Shown: positions 54,382 to 64,000 of the stretch, piece after piece | Position numbering within the stretch: the stretch's first letter is position 1 | How the letters are laid out: the number at the start of each line of letters is the position of its first letter | Made by a program: the position numbers and the translations under genes | The notes under the pieces: model-generated | The model's input: only the letters and a program-made list of their open reading frames with translations | Databases searched by the model: none | Told to the model about the DNA's origin: nothing | Source: Ochrobactrum chromiisoli | GTDB lineage: Bacteria; Pseudomonadota; Alphaproteobacteria; Rhizobiales; Rhizobiaceae | Assembly: GCF_026241335.1 (NCBI RefSeq) | Contig: NZ_JAPHAV010000019.1 | Location: forward strand, 1-64,000 | Direction of reading: 5' to 3' | Length of the DNA: 64,000 nucleotides

Positions 54382-54432
54382 ATGTCGAGTGATTTGAAAC
54401 AGAATAGTTCCGGTCCGCCCTTTACGGGCTAG
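54382..54432 (+). CDS. Possible 16-residue leader peptide in the nrd leader
   Basis: ATG-to-TAG frame encoding a 16-residue polar peptide, five to six nt after a GGGGTGA ribosome-site-like sequence. Its last codons form a small GCCC/GGGC hairpin. It sits between the riboswitch terminator and nrdH. Coding is doubtful: there is no family to compare with, and chance frames of this size are common. Confidence 0.25.
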   Translation: MSSDLKQNSSGPPFTG

Positions 54433-54574
54433 TGTGCATGGCTTGCCAGTGGGGTGAGCCGCATTTCTTCAGTTTCCGAGTTTTTCCGCGCGCATTTTAC
54501 CATGTGCGAGCGTCTTTGTGCGTCGTTACTCCAGTAGCCGCAACCCATACCAATCTATCCCCAGTGAGGAAAAA

Positions 54575-54796
54575 ATGAACGTTACCGTCTATAGCAAGCC
54601 CGCCTGCGTCCAGTGCACAGCAACCACCCGCGCGCTCGATCGTCAGGGCATTGAATATGATGTTATCGACATTTCCGCGGATAGCGATGCGTATGATCTC
54701 GTTCAGGGACTGGGCTACCGTCAGGTACCGGTTGTTGTTGCCGGTGAATCCCATTGGGCTGGTTTTCGTCCGGATATGATCAGCGCGCTGGCATAA
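54575..54796 (+). CDS. nrdH: NrdH glutaredoxin-like redoxin
   Basis: 73 residues from ATG 54575, after GTGAGGA. CVQC at residues 11-14 is the redox pair, followed by the cis-Pro region VPVV and the WAGFRPDMI end that distinguishes NrdH from glutaredoxin. It passes electrons from thioredoxin reductase to NrdEF. First gene of nrdHIEF. Confidence 0.93.
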   Translation: MNVTVYSKPACVQCTATTRALDRQGIEYDVIDISADSDAYDLVQGLGYRQVPVVVAGESHWAGFRPDMISALA

Positions 54797-54820
54797 TCCC
54801 TTCCGCTGCCGGGGTTTGTT

Positions 54821-55240
54821 ATGGGCCAGATCGTCTATTTTTCCAGCCGTTCGGAAAACACGCATCGCTTTGTGATGCGTCTGGGGATGCGCTCAAAGCG
54901 CATTCCGCTGGAAAGCTATGAAGACAATGGGGGCCTGTTGCGCGTCAACGAGCCTTTTGTGCTCGTAACACCAACCTATGGCGGCGGAGGCGCGAAAGGT
55001 GCTGTTCCCAAGCCGGTCATCCGCTTTCTTAATGATGCGGATAACCGATCCTTCATTCGCGGCGTCATTGCCGCTGGAAACAGCAATTTCGGGGAGGCCT
55101 TTGGCCTCGCAGGCAACATCATTTCTGCCAAATGTCAGGTTCCCTACCTCTATCGTTTTGAGCTTCTAGGAACCGACGAAGACATTGGCAATGTTAAAGA
55201 CGGGATGGAACGATTTTGGACACGGCAGACACAACCCTGA
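54821..55240 (+). CDS. nrdI: NrdI flavodoxin-like protein
   Basis: 139 residues. [15 protein letters not shown] is the FMN phosphate loop, [11 protein letters not shown] and [15 protein letters not shown] the isoalloxazine loops. NrdI supplies the oxidant that builds the Mn(III)2-tyrosyl radical cofactor in NrdF. Its end overlaps the start of nrdE by 25 nt. Confidence 0.92.
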   Translation: MGQIVYFSSRSENTHRFVMRLGMRSKRIPLESYEDNGGLLRVNEPFVLVTPTYGGGGAKGAVPKPVIRFLNDADNRSFIRGVIAAGNSNFGEAFGLAGNIISAKCQVPYLYRFELLGTDEDIGNVKDGMERFWTRQTQP

Positions 55241-57447
55241 CCCGTGAGCACGAGACAGTCGCTGCTTCGCAAAAGCAGGAGTCATCTGCGGCGACGGTTG
55301 CTGCATCAGGCAGCAAGCCGCAGAAACCTGCTGAGACCTCGCTCGATTATCACGCGCTCAATGCAATGCTGAACCTCTATGATGATGAGGGGAAGATTCA
55401 GCTGCATCGCGACCGCCAGGCGGCACAGCAATATTTCCTGCAGCACGTCAACCAGAACACGGTGTTCTTCCATAATCTGCGTGAAAAGCTCGATTATCTG
55501 GTCGCTGAAGGCTATTATGAGCGGGAAGTGCTGGACCAGTATTCCTTTAATTTCGTGCGCGATCTTTTCGATCATGCCTATGACAAGAAGTTCCGCTTCC
55601 CGACCTTCCTTGGCGCATTCAAATATTACACCAGCTATACGTTGAAGACCTTCGACGGTAAGCGCTATCTCGAGCGCTACGAAGATCGCGTCTGCATGGT
55701 GGCATTGACGCTTGCGCGTGGCAACGAACAGCACGCGCGCGAAATGGTCGATGAAATTATTGCGGGCCGTTATCAGCCAGCAACGCCGACCTTCCTCAAT
55801 GCAGGCAAAAAGCAGCGCGGCGAGCTGGTCTCGTGCTTCTTGCTACGCGTTGAAGACAACATGGAATCGATTGGTCGCTCCATCAATTCGGCGCTTCAGC
55901 TTTCAAAGCGTGGCGGCGGTGTGGCTCTGAGCCTGACCAATATTCGTGAATCCGGCGCACCGATCAAACAGATTCAGAACCAGTCTTCCGGCATTATTCC
56001 GGTGATGAAGCTTCTGGAAGATTCATTCTCCTACGCTAACCAGCTTGGTGCGCGTCAAGGTGCGGGTGCGGTTTATCTGCACGCTCATCACCCTGATATT
56101 ATGCGCTTCCTCGATACCAAGCGTGAAAATGCGGACGAAAAAATCCGCATCAAGACATTGTCGCTTGGTGTTGTGATTCCCGACATCACGTTCGAACTCG
56201 CTAAAAACGACGAAGATATGTACCTCTTCTCGCCTTATGACGTTGAACGCGTCTATGGCGTGCCAATGACCGAGATTTCGATCACCGAAAAATATCGGGA
56301 AATGGTTGATGACGGCCGTATCCGCAAGAAGAAGATCAATGCGCGTGATTTCTTTCAGGTTCTGGCGGAAATCCAGTTTGAGTCCGGCTATCCATACATC
56401 ATGTTTGAAGACACGGTGAACCGCGCCAATCCAATCGATGGCCGCATCACCATGAGCAATCTCTGCTCGGAAATTCTTCAGGTGAGTGAAGCCAGCATCT
56501 TCAATGAAGATTTGTCTTATGAGCATTTGGGCAAGGATATTTCCTGCAACCTCGGCTCGCTCAATATTGCAGCAGCCATGGACAGCCCGGATTTTGGCAA
56601 GACCATCGAAACCTCAATCCGTGCTCTGACGGCTGTTTCAGACATGAGCCATATCGGCTCGGTGCCATCCGTTGCACGCGGCAATGATGAGAGTCACGCC
56701 ATCGGCCTTGGCCAGATGAACCTACACGGCTATCTCGCCCGCGAGCGTATTTTCTATGGATCGGAAGAAGGCGTCGATTTCACCAATATCTATTTTTACA
56801 CGGTGGCCTATCACGCTGTTCGCGCGTCCAATCTGATCGCCATTGAACAGAAAAGCTCGTTCAAGGGCTTTGAAAAGTCGAAATATGCGACGGGCGAATA
56901 TTTCGACAAATATACCGATCAGGTCTGGGAGCCTGCGACGGATAAGGTCCGCGAGATTTTCGAGGCTGCCGGTATTGCGATCCCGACACAGGAAGACTGG
57001 CAGGAACTGAAAAAATCCGTCATGGAAGGCGGCCTTTATAATCAGAACCTGCAGGCCGTGCCGCCGACTGGTTCGATTTCCTACATCAACCATTCGACCT
57101 CTTCGATCCATCCGATTGTTTCCAAGATCGAAATCCGTAAAGAGGGCAAGATTGGCCGTGTTTATTACCCGGCTGCCTTCATGACGAATGATAATCTTGA
57201 ATATTATCAGGATGCTTACGAGATTGGCCCGGAAAAGATCATCGACACCTATGCGGCGGCAACGCAGCATGTCGATCAGGGTCTGTCGCTGACGCTGTTC
57301 TTCCGTGATACCGCGACGACACGCGACATCAACAAGGCGCAAATCTACGCGTGGAAGAAGGGCATCAAGACGATCTACTACATCCGCCTGCGCCAGATGG
57401 CGCTCGAAGGTACGCAGGTTGAAGGCTGCGTCTCTTGCGCTCTCTGA
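55216..57447 (+). CDS. nrdE: Class Ib ribonucleotide reductase, alpha subunit
   Basis: 743 residues from TTG 55216 (GGGATGGA upstream), overlapping nrdI. The first 40 residues are a variable Ser/Ala-rich extension. The ten-stranded barrel carries [28 protein letters not shown] with the thiyl-radical Cys, and the [14 protein letters not shown] region; the C-terminal CVSC pair is re-reduced by NrdH. No ATP-cone is present at the N-terminus, as expected for class Ib. It reduces ribonucleotide diphosphates. Confidence 0.95.
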   Translation: MDTADTTLTREHETVAASQKQESSAATVAASGSKPQKPAETSLDYHALNAMLNLYDDEGKIQLHRDRQAAQQYFLQHVNQNTVFFHNLREKLDYLVAEGYYEREVLDQYSFNFVRDLFDHAYDKKFRFPTFLGAFKYYTSYTLKTFDGKRYLERYEDRVCMVALTLARGNEQHAREMVDEIIAGRYQPATPTFLNAGKKQRGELVSCFLLRVEDNMESIGRSINSALQLSKRGGGVALSLTNIRESGAPIKQIQNQSSGIIPVMKLLEDSFSYANQLGARQGAGAVYLHAHHPDIMRFLDTKRENADEKIRIKTLSLGVVIPDITFELAKNDEDMYLFSPYDVERVYGVPMTEISITEKYREMVDDGRIRKKKINARDFFQVLAEIQFESGYPYIMFEDTVNRANPIDGRITMSNLCSEILQVSEASIFNEDLSYEHLGKDISCNLGSLNIAAAMDSPDFGKTIETSIRALTAVSDMSHIGSVPSVARGNDESHAIGLGQMNLHGYLARERIFYGSEEGVDFTNIYFYTVAYHAVRASNLIAIEQKSSFKGFEKSKYATGEYFDKYTDQVWEPATDKVREIFEAAGIAIPTQEDWQELKKSVMEGGLYNQNLQAVPPTGSISYINHSTSSIHPIVSKIEIRKEGKIGRVYYPAAFMTNDNLEYYQDAYEIGPEKIIDTYAAATQHVDQGLSLTLFFRDTATTRDINKAQIYAWKKGIKTIYYIRLRQMALEGTQVEGCVSCAL

Positions 57448-58452
<1,005 letters not shown>

Positions 58453-58472
58453 GCGAAGCTGACACGCAATAA

Positions 58473-58508
58473 AATCCGGCGAAACTGGTTTCGCCGGATT
58501 TTTTTTGG
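58473..58508 (+). terminator. nrdHIEF operon terminator
   Basis: AATCCGGCGAAA (58473-58484) pairs with TTTCGCCGGATT (58489-58500), followed by eight Ts. Confidence 0.95.
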
Positions 58509-58634
58509 AATCGATTTCCGCAATATGATGTCTTTCTTGTCAAGGTGAGCATTGGTGCTAACCATTATGTCGCTTCTGGTGAGTGTTTTGTGCAATTTCG
58601 CTTATATCTGTTGCCACAAGTTTGGAGTAGCTCT

Positions 58635-58730
58635 AAAGCATGTCGCGGAAAAGTGGGAACCGGTTTTCCGAGAACGACATGCGTAAAACAAGAAGATAGA
58701 GCGAGCGTATTGGGTACGATTAGGCGTGAT
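58635..58730. repeat. Palindromic interspersed repeat, family A, copy 1
   Basis: Nested inverted repeat: GCATGTCG (58638-58645) with CGACATGC (58675-58682), inside it CGGAAAA with TTTTCCG. Similarity to the second copy (62298-62449) continues through the ATAGAGCG...GGTNCGATTANGCG tail. The element directly abuts the decayed peptidase gene at 58734. Elements of this kind are dispersed in many Rhizobiales genomes. Confidence 0.7.
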
Positions 58731-58733
58731 CAG

Positions 58734-59042
58734 TCTCTCGCGGGCTCCACGGATATTGGCAGCGTTAGCTGGGTTGTTCCAACTGTGCAGATGCGCGGTG
58801 CAACATGCGCAATCGGCACGCCGCTTCATTCATGGCAGATGGTTGCGCAGGGTAAACTGCCTGCGGCGCAAAATTATGAGAAGTACGGCCGCAGAGCTGT
58901 TCCGCAACCCGGAGCAGATTGCAAAAGTCAAACAAGATCATAAACGATGCTCAATGGAGCCGTCTTTGTGAGTCCAATCCCGGATAATGTTCAACCAGCC
59001 TTGCCCACCTCCGATCAACAAAGCACCTGCCTGAAAGAATGA
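58734..59042 (+). pseudogene. Decayed C-terminal fragment of an M20/AbgB-like aminobenzoyl-glutamate peptidase
   Basis: Three pieces in alternating frames give a recognisable M20/AbgB tail. GSTDIGSVSWVVPTVQM and HSWQMVAQGKLPAA are in one frame (from 58734). KIMRSTAAELFRNPEQIAKVK is in the next frame (from about 58870). VFVSPIPDNVQPALP is back in the first, ending at TGA 59040-59042. Roughly ten residues expected between LPAA and KIM are missing. The N-terminal four fifths of the gene are gone, and a palindromic repeat abuts the break. Aminobenzoyl-glutamate peptidases work in folate breakdown product use. Confidence 0.8.
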
Positions 59043-59095
59043 CCCGGAAAACAGATGACGTTTATTTCCTTATCTCCTAAGCGGCTTGAGGCATC

Positions 59096-59812
59096 ATGAA
59101 GGCTTTTCTCGATATTCTGAGCTTTGGACCGGATGGCTGGGGCCATGTTCTGATGATGGCGGTGCTGGTCACTGTAGCGCTGTCTGTTCTGGGTTATCTG
59201 CTGGGCGCTGTCATCGGCGTATTCGCAGCCTGGGCGAAAATCTCCGGTGGGCGTACACTGCGCTCGATTGCCGATGCTTACACCACCATTATTCGCGGTA
59301 TTCCTGATCTGCTGGTGATCTATCTGTTTTATTTTGGCGGCAGCGCCGCTGTAACGGCGATCGGCCGTTTCTTTGGTGCGCAGGGTTTTGTCGGCTTTCC
59401 GGCATTCCTCGCCGGTGTGCTGGCCATCGGTATCTCATGCGGTGCGCATCACACGGAAGTCTTTCGCGGCGCATTCCGTGCGGTCTCCAAGGGCGAGCTT
59501 GAAGCAGCCTCAGCGTGCGGCATGGGACAGGCGCTCAAATTCCGCCGCATCATTGCGCCGCTCGCGCTTCGCCATGCACTTCCGGGCCTTGGCAATGTGT
59601 GGCAGGTGGCGTTGAAAGAGTCGGCTCTGATCTCGGTTGTGGGTGTTGTTGATATTCTTCGTCAGGCACAGATCGGCGCTGGATCGACGGGATTGCCCTT
59701 CAATTTCTACCTCATTGCCGGTGCGCTTTATCTGCTGATTTCGTCGGTTTCCGGCACCATCCTGCAGAAAGCTGAACGTCACTTCTCGCGCGGCGTGCGG
59801 AGAGCATCATGA
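59096..59812 (+). CDS. Polar amino acid ABC transporter permease (OccQ/HisQ type)
   Basis: 238 residues, about five transmembrane helices. The EAA region reads ELEAASACGMGQALKFRRIIAPLALRHALPGLGN near residue 140. The family includes the octopine/nopaline and lysine-arginine-ornithine permeases. The end overlaps the next start (ATGA-type, 4 nt). Part of a four-gene operon with a second permease, ATPase and binding protein. Confidence 0.88.
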   Translation: MKAFLDILSFGPDGWGHVLMMAVLVTVALSVLGYLLGAVIGVFAAWAKISGGRTLRSIADAYTTIIRGIPDLLVIYLFYFGGSAAVTAIGRFFGAQGFVGFPAFLAGVLAIGISCGAHHTEVFRGAFRAVSKGELEAASACGMGQALKFRRIIAPLALRHALPGLGNVWQVALKESALISVVGVVDILRQAQIGAGSTGLPFNFYLIAGALYLLISSVSGTILQKAERHFSRGVRRAS

Positions 59813-60528
59813 ACTTTCAATTCTATTCAGAAGCCTTCATGCAGATGATTGGCGGCGTTCCGCTGACCCTTCAACTTGCTGCCAGTTCGATTGTCTTTGG
59901 CGCTGTGCTGGCTTTGCTTTTTGCCTTGATGCGTCTTTCGGGCATAACTGTTCTCGACTGGATTGCCCGCCTTTACGTGTTTGTATTTCGCGGTACGCCG
60001 CTTCTGGTGCAAATCTTCATTATCTATTACGGCCTCAGCCAGTTTCCGGCGGTGCGTTATTCTTTCCTCTGGCCGATCCTGCGCGAGCCTTACTGGTGTG
60101 CGATCATTGCACTGACCTTGAACAATGCAGCCTATGCCAGCGAAATTATTCGCGGCGGTCTTCTATCCGTGCCCAGTGGCCAGATCGAAGCTGCGAAAGC
60201 TTGTGGCATGTCGCGCTTCACCTGTTTCCGCCGCATCGTCATGCCGCTGGCAATTCGTCAGGCTTTGCCCGGCTATGGCAATGAAATGATCTCCATGGTG
60301 AAGGCAACATCGCTGGCCTCGATCATTACTCTGATGGAAGTGACCGGCATCGCTGCCAAGCTGATCGCTGAATCTTATCGCGCGATTGAAGTGTTTGTTA
60401 TTGCGGGTGCTATCTACCTCGCTATCAACTTCGTTCTGACACGTTTGCTTATGTTTGCTGAATATAAGCTTACACCTTATCTGCGCCAGCCCGTCGTCAG
60501 GATTACCACCGAAGGAAAAACATCGTGA
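59809..60528 (+). CDS. Polar amino acid ABC transporter permease (OccM/HisM type)
   Basis: 239 residues, about five helices. [25 protein letters not shown] near residue 50 and the EAA loop [34 protein letters not shown] are typical. It overlaps genes on both sides by 4 nt, so the operon is translationally coupled. Confidence 0.88.
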   Translation: MNFQFYSEAFMQMIGGVPLTLQLAASSIVFGAVLALLFALMRLSGITVLDWIARLYVFVFRGTPLLVQIFIIYYGLSQFPAVRYSFLWPILREPYWCAIIALTLNNAAYASEIIRGGLLSVPSGQIEAAKACGMSRFTCFRRIVMPLAIRQALPGYGNEMISMVKATSLASIITLMEVTGIAAKLIAESYRAIEVFVIAGAIYLAINFVLTRLLMFAEYKLTPYLRQPVVRITTEGKTS

Positions 60529-61319
60529 GTAAAATCATATCTCCCAATGCCCCTTTGGCGTTGAAAGTTGAAAATCTGCGCAAAAGCTTCGGTACCAATG
60601 AGGTGCTCAAGGGTATATCTCTGGAAGCGCGCGAAGGTGAAGTCATTTCGATCCTCGGCTCTTCAGGATCAGGTAAATCGACTTTCCTGCGTTGCATCAA
60701 TCTGTTGGAAATTCCAACTTCCGGTACGGTGACTGTTTCCGGTGAGACCATTCGCATGGCCAAGAACTCAAAGGGCGAAGCCTATCCGGCCGACAAGAAG
60801 CAGGTCTCGCGCATCCGTTCTGAGCTTGGCATGGTTTTCCAGAGCTTCAATCTCTGGTCCCACAAGACCATTCTCGAAAATATCATTGAAGCGCCGATCT
60901 ATGTGCAGGGCCGTTCGCGCGCTGAATGTGTGGAAGAAGCGGAAGCGCTTCTGGCCAAGGTTGGTATCGCCGACAAGCGCGATTTTTATCCGGCGCATCT
61001 TTCCGGCGGTCAGCAGCAGCGTGCGGCCATTGCGCGTGCGCTTGCGATGAAGCCGAAAGTGATGCTGTTTGACGAGCCAACTTCGGCGCTTGATCCAGAA
61101 CTGGTCGGCGAAGTGTTGCGCGTTATGCGAGGGCTTGCTGAAGAAGGCCGCACGATGCTGGTTGTCACGCACGAAATGGGCTTTGCGCGTGATGTATCCA
61201 ATCGCGTTGTGTTTTTCCACCAGGGACTGGTCGAAGAAGATGGCGCGCCTGAAGAAGTGTTCGGAAACTCGAAATCCGAGCGTTTCCGCAAGTTTATCAG
61301 CCACGAAAATGCAGCCTGA
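60525..61319 (+). CDS. Polar amino acid ABC transporter ATP-binding protein (OccP/HisP type)
   Basis: 264 residues. Walker [11 protein letters not shown]-loop [15 protein letters not shown], signature [16 protein letters not shown], Walker [19 protein letters not shown], switch VVTHEMGFA. The FNLWSHKT wording matches the HisP/OccP branch. GTG start overlaps the previous gene. Confidence 0.93.
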   Translation: MSKIISPNAPLALKVENLRKSFGTNEVLKGISLEAREGEVISILGSSGSGKSTFLRCINLLEIPTSGTVTVSGETIRMAKNSKGEAYPADKKQVSRIRSELGMVFQSFNLWSHKTILENIIEAPIYVQGRSRAECVEEAEALLAKVGIADKRDFYPAHLSGGQQQRAAIARALAMKPKVMLFDEPTSALDPELVGEVLRVMRGLAEEGRTMLVVTHEMGFARDVSNRVVFFHQGLVEEDGAPEEVFGNSKSERFRKFISHENAA

Positions 61320-61386
61320 TCATTTCAAACAATGCTGATTTGTGCCAAAAGGCATATTAGCAATTAAACTGCGTAAGGTAAGTCCA

Positions 61387-62238
61387 ATGAAGACCACGGG
61401 ATTGTTCAAAGCCCTGTTCGTTTCTGCACTCGTTCTCACCACCGCTTCTGCGCATGCAGAGGAAAAGAAGTGGGACAAGATCACGATCGCTACGGAAGGC
61501 GCTTTCCGTCCGTATAACTTCACCAAGCCAGATGGCACACTGGATGGCTACGAAGTTGATCTCTACAAGGATCTCTGTGCGCGCATGAAGGTTGAATGCA
61601 CGCTGGTCGCGCAGCCTTTCGACGGCATTATTCCAGCGCTCAATGCTGGCAAGTTCGATGCGATCATGGCTGGCCTGACTGCTACGCCAAAGCGCGAAGA
61701 AACCATCGATTTCACCGTTTCCTACGGTCTGACGCCACAGACTTTCGCAACGCTGAAGGACAGCCCGTTTGCCAAGCTGCCGCATACTGGTGAAACGCTT
61801 TATCTTACCAAGGACGAAGCTGCTTCCCAGAAAGTGATTGATGAAGTTGCGGCTGAAATCAAGGGTCGCACAGTAGGCGTTCAGACTGCTTCGCTGGGTC
61901 TTTCACTGTTGGACAAATATTTTAAAGATTCGACAGATATCCGTGAATACAAGACGACCGACCAGCATGACCTCGACCTCAAGTCGGGCCGCGTCGATCT
62001 GATTGTTGCTTCATTGGCTTACCTTTCGGATGCAGCCAAGAAGCCGGGCAATGAAGACATTGTTATGACCGGTCCTTACTTCAAGGGTGGAATCTTAGGT
62101 CGCGGCGTTGCCGTTGGTATTCGCAAGAACGAGCCTGAACTCAAGCAGAAGTTCAACGAAGCCATCGAAGCTGCCAAGGCTGACGGCACGATTAAGAAGC
62201 TTTCCGAAAAGTGGTTCGGCTTCGACGTTACACCATAA
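61387..62238 (+). CDS. Periplasmic amino acid-binding protein (OccT/ArgT type)
   Basis: 283 residues from ATG 61387; the frame is open upstream to 61342. A signal peptide ends at AHA (about residue 20). SBP family 3 motifs are ITIATEGAFRPYNF, LDGYEVDLYKDLCARM, FDGIIPALNAGKFDAIMAGLTATPKREETIDFT and IKKLSEKWFGFDVT. The Arg in TATPKRE binds the alpha-carboxylate. Likely ligand is a basic or opine-like amino acid. Last gene of the operon, followed by a good terminator. Confidence 0.9.
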   Translation: MKTTGLFKALFVSALVLTTASAHAEEKKWDKITIATEGAFRPYNFTKPDGTLDGYEVDLYKDLCARMKVECTLVAQPFDGIIPALNAGKFDAIMAGLTATPKREETIDFTVSYGLTPQTFATLKDSPFAKLPHTGETLYLTKDEAASQKVIDEVAAEIKGRTVGVQTASLGLSLLDKYFKDSTDIREYKTTDQHDLDLKSGRVDLIVASLAYLSDAAKKPGNEDIVMTGPYFKGGILGRGVAVGIRKNEPELKQKFNEAIEAAKADGTIKKLSEKWFGFDVTP

Positions 62239-62260
62239 TCTGCTTAGATAAGCCCTAATG

Positions 62261-62289
62261 AGACGCCGCCCACCGGGCGGCGTTTTTTA
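62261..62289 (+). terminator. Terminator of the amino acid ABC operon
   Basis: ACGCCGCCC (62263-62271), loop ACC, GGGCGGCGT (62275-62283), then TTTTTT. Confidence 0.93.
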
Positions 62290-62297
62290 TGGCGGAT

Positions 62298-62449
62298 AAA
62301 GCATGTTGCAGAAAAGTGGGAACCGCCTTTGTGGGCAAATCGGTTCACCGGACTGATTTTTATTCCCGCTACGATCCGAGAACGTCATGCGTAAAAACAC
62401 GAAAATAGAGCGGGCATATTAGGTGCGATTAAGCGCGACACGCTCTAGC
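62298..62449. repeat. Palindromic interspersed repeat, family A, copy 2 (interrupted)
   Basis: Starts with GCATGTTGCAGAAAAGTGGG (62301-62320), like copy 1, and resumes at GAGAACGTCATGCGTAAAA and the ATAGAGCG tail. Between these arms about 45-50 nt without a counterpart in copy 1 are inserted, breaking the palindrome. A third, shorter relative is at 7989-8036. Confidence 0.65.
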
Positions 62450-62537
62450 TTTTTTGTACGGCAAGCTTTTGAATTGATTTTATGCAGTATCCAACGCACA
62501 ACCATTTCATACGGTTCTTTATGCCGTCAGTTATTGA

Positions 62538-63470
62538 GTGAAGAAAGAAGTTGCTGCGTTGACTGATGATATTGCCCATACCGAACTGATTGCAGTTTTA
62601 ACTGCTGTCACAGGTGAGCAGCCACGCGTGATGACAGTTCATCAGGGCAGGGCTTTGCCATCCGGCCCGTTTGAATCAGAACACCGATCATTACAATCTG
62701 GCCTGCGGGCGTGGGTTCAGAAAGAAACCGCTCATCCGGTTGGCTATCTGGAGCAGCTTTATACATTTGCGGATCGTGACAGACATAAGCTTGGTGAGCG
62801 AACGATTTCAATTAGTTATCTCGGCCTTGTTCGTGAATATGACGGTGGTGATGGCTATGCCGGTTGGCATGGTTGGTATGATTATTTGCCGTGGGAAGAT
62901 CACCGTCAGGGTGTGCCCGAGATCGTCAGGCATCTTAGCAATGATCTTCGTGTTTGGGCAGAACAGACTTCATCGCCTGCGCTGACTGCACAGCGTTTGC
63001 GGCGTATTGCCTTTTCCTTCGGCCTGAATGATGAGCGTTGGAATGAAGACCTTGTGCTTCAGCGCTATGAACTTCTCTATGAAGCTGGTCTTGTGCATGA
63101 GGCCAGCACGGTTGGCTCTGAAAACGGTCAGCATATGTTTGCTGACCATCGTCGTATTCTTGCGACGGCCATTGCAAGGTTGCGTGCCAAGATCAAATAC
63201 CGCCCCGTTGTCTTTGAATTGATGCCGGACACGTTTACGCTTTTTCAGCTTCAGCGAACGGTTGAGGCGCTGGCAGGCTTGCGTCTTCATAAACAGAATT
63301 TCAGGAGACTGATTGAACAACAGGATCTTGTTGAAGAAACTGGAGAGAGTGACAGTGAAACAGGCGGACGGCCTGCAAAATTGTTCCGCTTCCGCTACTC
63401 AATTGTTGAGGAACGCGCACTGACTGAGCGGCACCTTGCAGGAAGTAAATTGCCGTTATCGCGGGAATAA
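62538..63470 (+). CDS. nrtR: NrtR-family regulator (Nudix-like domain plus winged helix)
   Basis: 310 residues, start taken as GTG 62538 (no strong ribosome site). Residues about 1-200 are a Nudix-like fold in which the catalytic box is degenerate (no RExxEE array near LRAWVQKETAHPVGYLEQLYTF), so it should bind rather than hydrolyse a nucleotide. The C-terminal 80 residues form the winged helix of NrtR: FTLFQLQRTVEALAGLRLHKQNFRRLIEQQDLVEETGE and GGRPAKLFRFR. NrtR proteins bind ADP-ribose and control NAD synthesis or pentose genes. No target gene lies nearby except the hut operon end. Target unknown. Confidence 0.82.
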   Translation: MKKEVAALTDDIAHTELIAVLTAVTGEQPRVMTVHQGRALPSGPFESEHRSLQSGLRAWVQKETAHPVGYLEQLYTFADRDRHKLGERTISISYLGLVREYDGGDGYAGWHGWYDYLPWEDHRQGVPEIVRHLSNDLRVWAEQTSSPALTAQRLRRIAFSFGLNDERWNEDLVLQRYELLYEAGLVHEASTVGSENGQHMFADHRRILATAIARLRAKIKYRPVVFELMPDTFTLFQLQRTVEALAGLRLHKQNFRRLIEQQDLVEETGESDSETGGRPAKLFRFRYSIVEERALTERHLAGSKLPLSRE

Positions 63471-63501
63471 TTTAGTAGCTTATCCGACACTGAAAAGCAA
63501 A

Positions 63502-63525
63502 AATCCCGGACAAAGCCGGGGTTTT
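63502..63525 (+). terminator. nrtR-like gene terminator
   Basis: AATCCCGG (63502-63509), loop ACAAAG, CCGGGGTT (63516-63523) followed by TTG. It reads as an 8-bp stem with one U-G pair. Confidence 0.75.
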
Positions 63526-63812
63526 GTTGCTTACGGAAAACTGGAGCGGGCGAAGGGCTCCATATAAGATTGAACTATTTAAATTATTTCTCCATCAATA
63601 TGTGGTTTTGTATCGTGGATTGTATGTTGTTTCGATACTTATAAGGACAGACATGTCGCCGTTGCTATAGATACGAATGGCAGCCGGTTAGAGATACGTT
63701 TTGTGCCAGTGGCCACCAAAAGGTTATCTGGCACTGGAAAAACGTACTGCTCTGCTCCCTAATAACTTGAAAAAACTTAGGTTTCAGACCGCTCTCGCCT
63801 TTCATCAGATTC

Positions 63813-64000
63813 TTAATTGCCAAGGATCGCCGGCAGACGCAGGCCTTGCTGCTTTGCCCAGTCGAGCGCTTCTTCGTAGCCTGCATCGGCATGACGCATA
63901 ACGCCGGTTGCAGGATCGTTCCACAGAACGCGACCGATGCGCTCATCTGCTTCTTCCGAGCCGTCACAGCAGATGACCATGCCCGAATGCTGCGAGAAGC
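63813..64000 (-). CDS. hutU: Urocanate hydratase, C-terminal fragment (cut by window edge)
   Basis: The last 61 codons of a minus-strand gene that continues past the window. [42 protein letters not shown] and the C-terminal LRLPAILGN match the end of HutU (urocanase), which adds water to urocanate in histidine degradation. Too short to see the NAD-binding region. The last residue is followed by TAA. Confidence 0.92.
   Translation of the reverse strand, partial: FSQHSGMVICCDGSEEADERIGRVLWNDPATGVMRHADAGYEEALDWAKQQGLRLPAILGN

Noticed and set aside
58545-58943. 132-codon frame after nrdF taken as an intact gene
   Set aside because: Only part of it matches a family (AbgB-like) and the match continues in other frames, so it was called a pseudogene.

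Overview
The window is a piece of an alphaproteobacterial chromosome from the Brucella/Ochrobactrum group (Hyphomicrobiales). This is inferred from gene content: a CpdR-type single-domain response regulator, an MmgR-like (Rfam suhB) sRNA, an Omp10-type lipoprotein, homospermidine synthase, a ROSE-type thermosensor before an hsp20 gene, and PepF and DUF459 genes typical of that order. Gene density is high on both strands, and most genes are ordinary chromosomal housekeeping genes.

Layout. 1-917 is the edge of a prophage: the end of a membrane-anchored lysis protein, an overlapping inner/outer spanin-like pair and a DUF1515-like coiled-coil/TM protein. It abuts the 3' end of a tRNA-Val(GAC) gene (1056-1130, minus). 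1323-7419 holds cpdR, an N-formylglutamate amidohydrolase, a minus-strand sRNA, a HisN-type phosphatase, a lysophospholipase-like hydrolase, a small secreted protein, hsp20 with RNA thermometer, and threonine aldolase. 8121-14397 is gltBD (glutamate synthase), followed by cycA. 16045-25695 is an envelope-rich block: SGNH hydrolase, lytic transglycosylase, galU, a beta-barrel outer membrane protein, kdsD, NfeD plus SPFH protein, hemH and omp10. 25834-31085 carries hss and the pabC/pabB/pepF cluster. 31306-35665 has an atypical NtrC-like regulator, a DUF882/M15-type secreted protein and eda.

35974-43410 is a sugar-use locus: a ThuA-like protein and a Gfo/Idh/MocA oxidoreductase beside a ROK repressor, divergent from a complete CUT1 ABC importer. 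43523-47204 is a probable vitamin B6 unit: a MocR/PdxR-like regulator divergent from a BenE-type permease and a pyridoxal kinase. 47482-53449 contains an ABC exporter of the SbmA/BacA-YddA type, a CDF-like cation transporter, and an iron-dependent alcohol dehydrogenase upstream of an NCS2/SLC23-like permease.

54083-58452 is a cobalamin riboswitch followed by nrdHIEF, the B12-independent class Ib ribonucleotide reductase. This fits repression when B12 is available for a class II enzyme encoded elsewhere. Next come a decayed M20/AbgB-like peptidase fragment, a polar amino acid ABC operon (59096-62238), an NrtR-like regulator, and at the right edge the C-terminus of urocanate hydratase (hutU). 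Two families of short palindromic repeats are scattered between genes.

Starts were chosen by eye from Shine-Dalgarno spacing and N-terminal signals; several differ from the longest open frame. No database search was run: names rest on recognised motifs and family knowledge.
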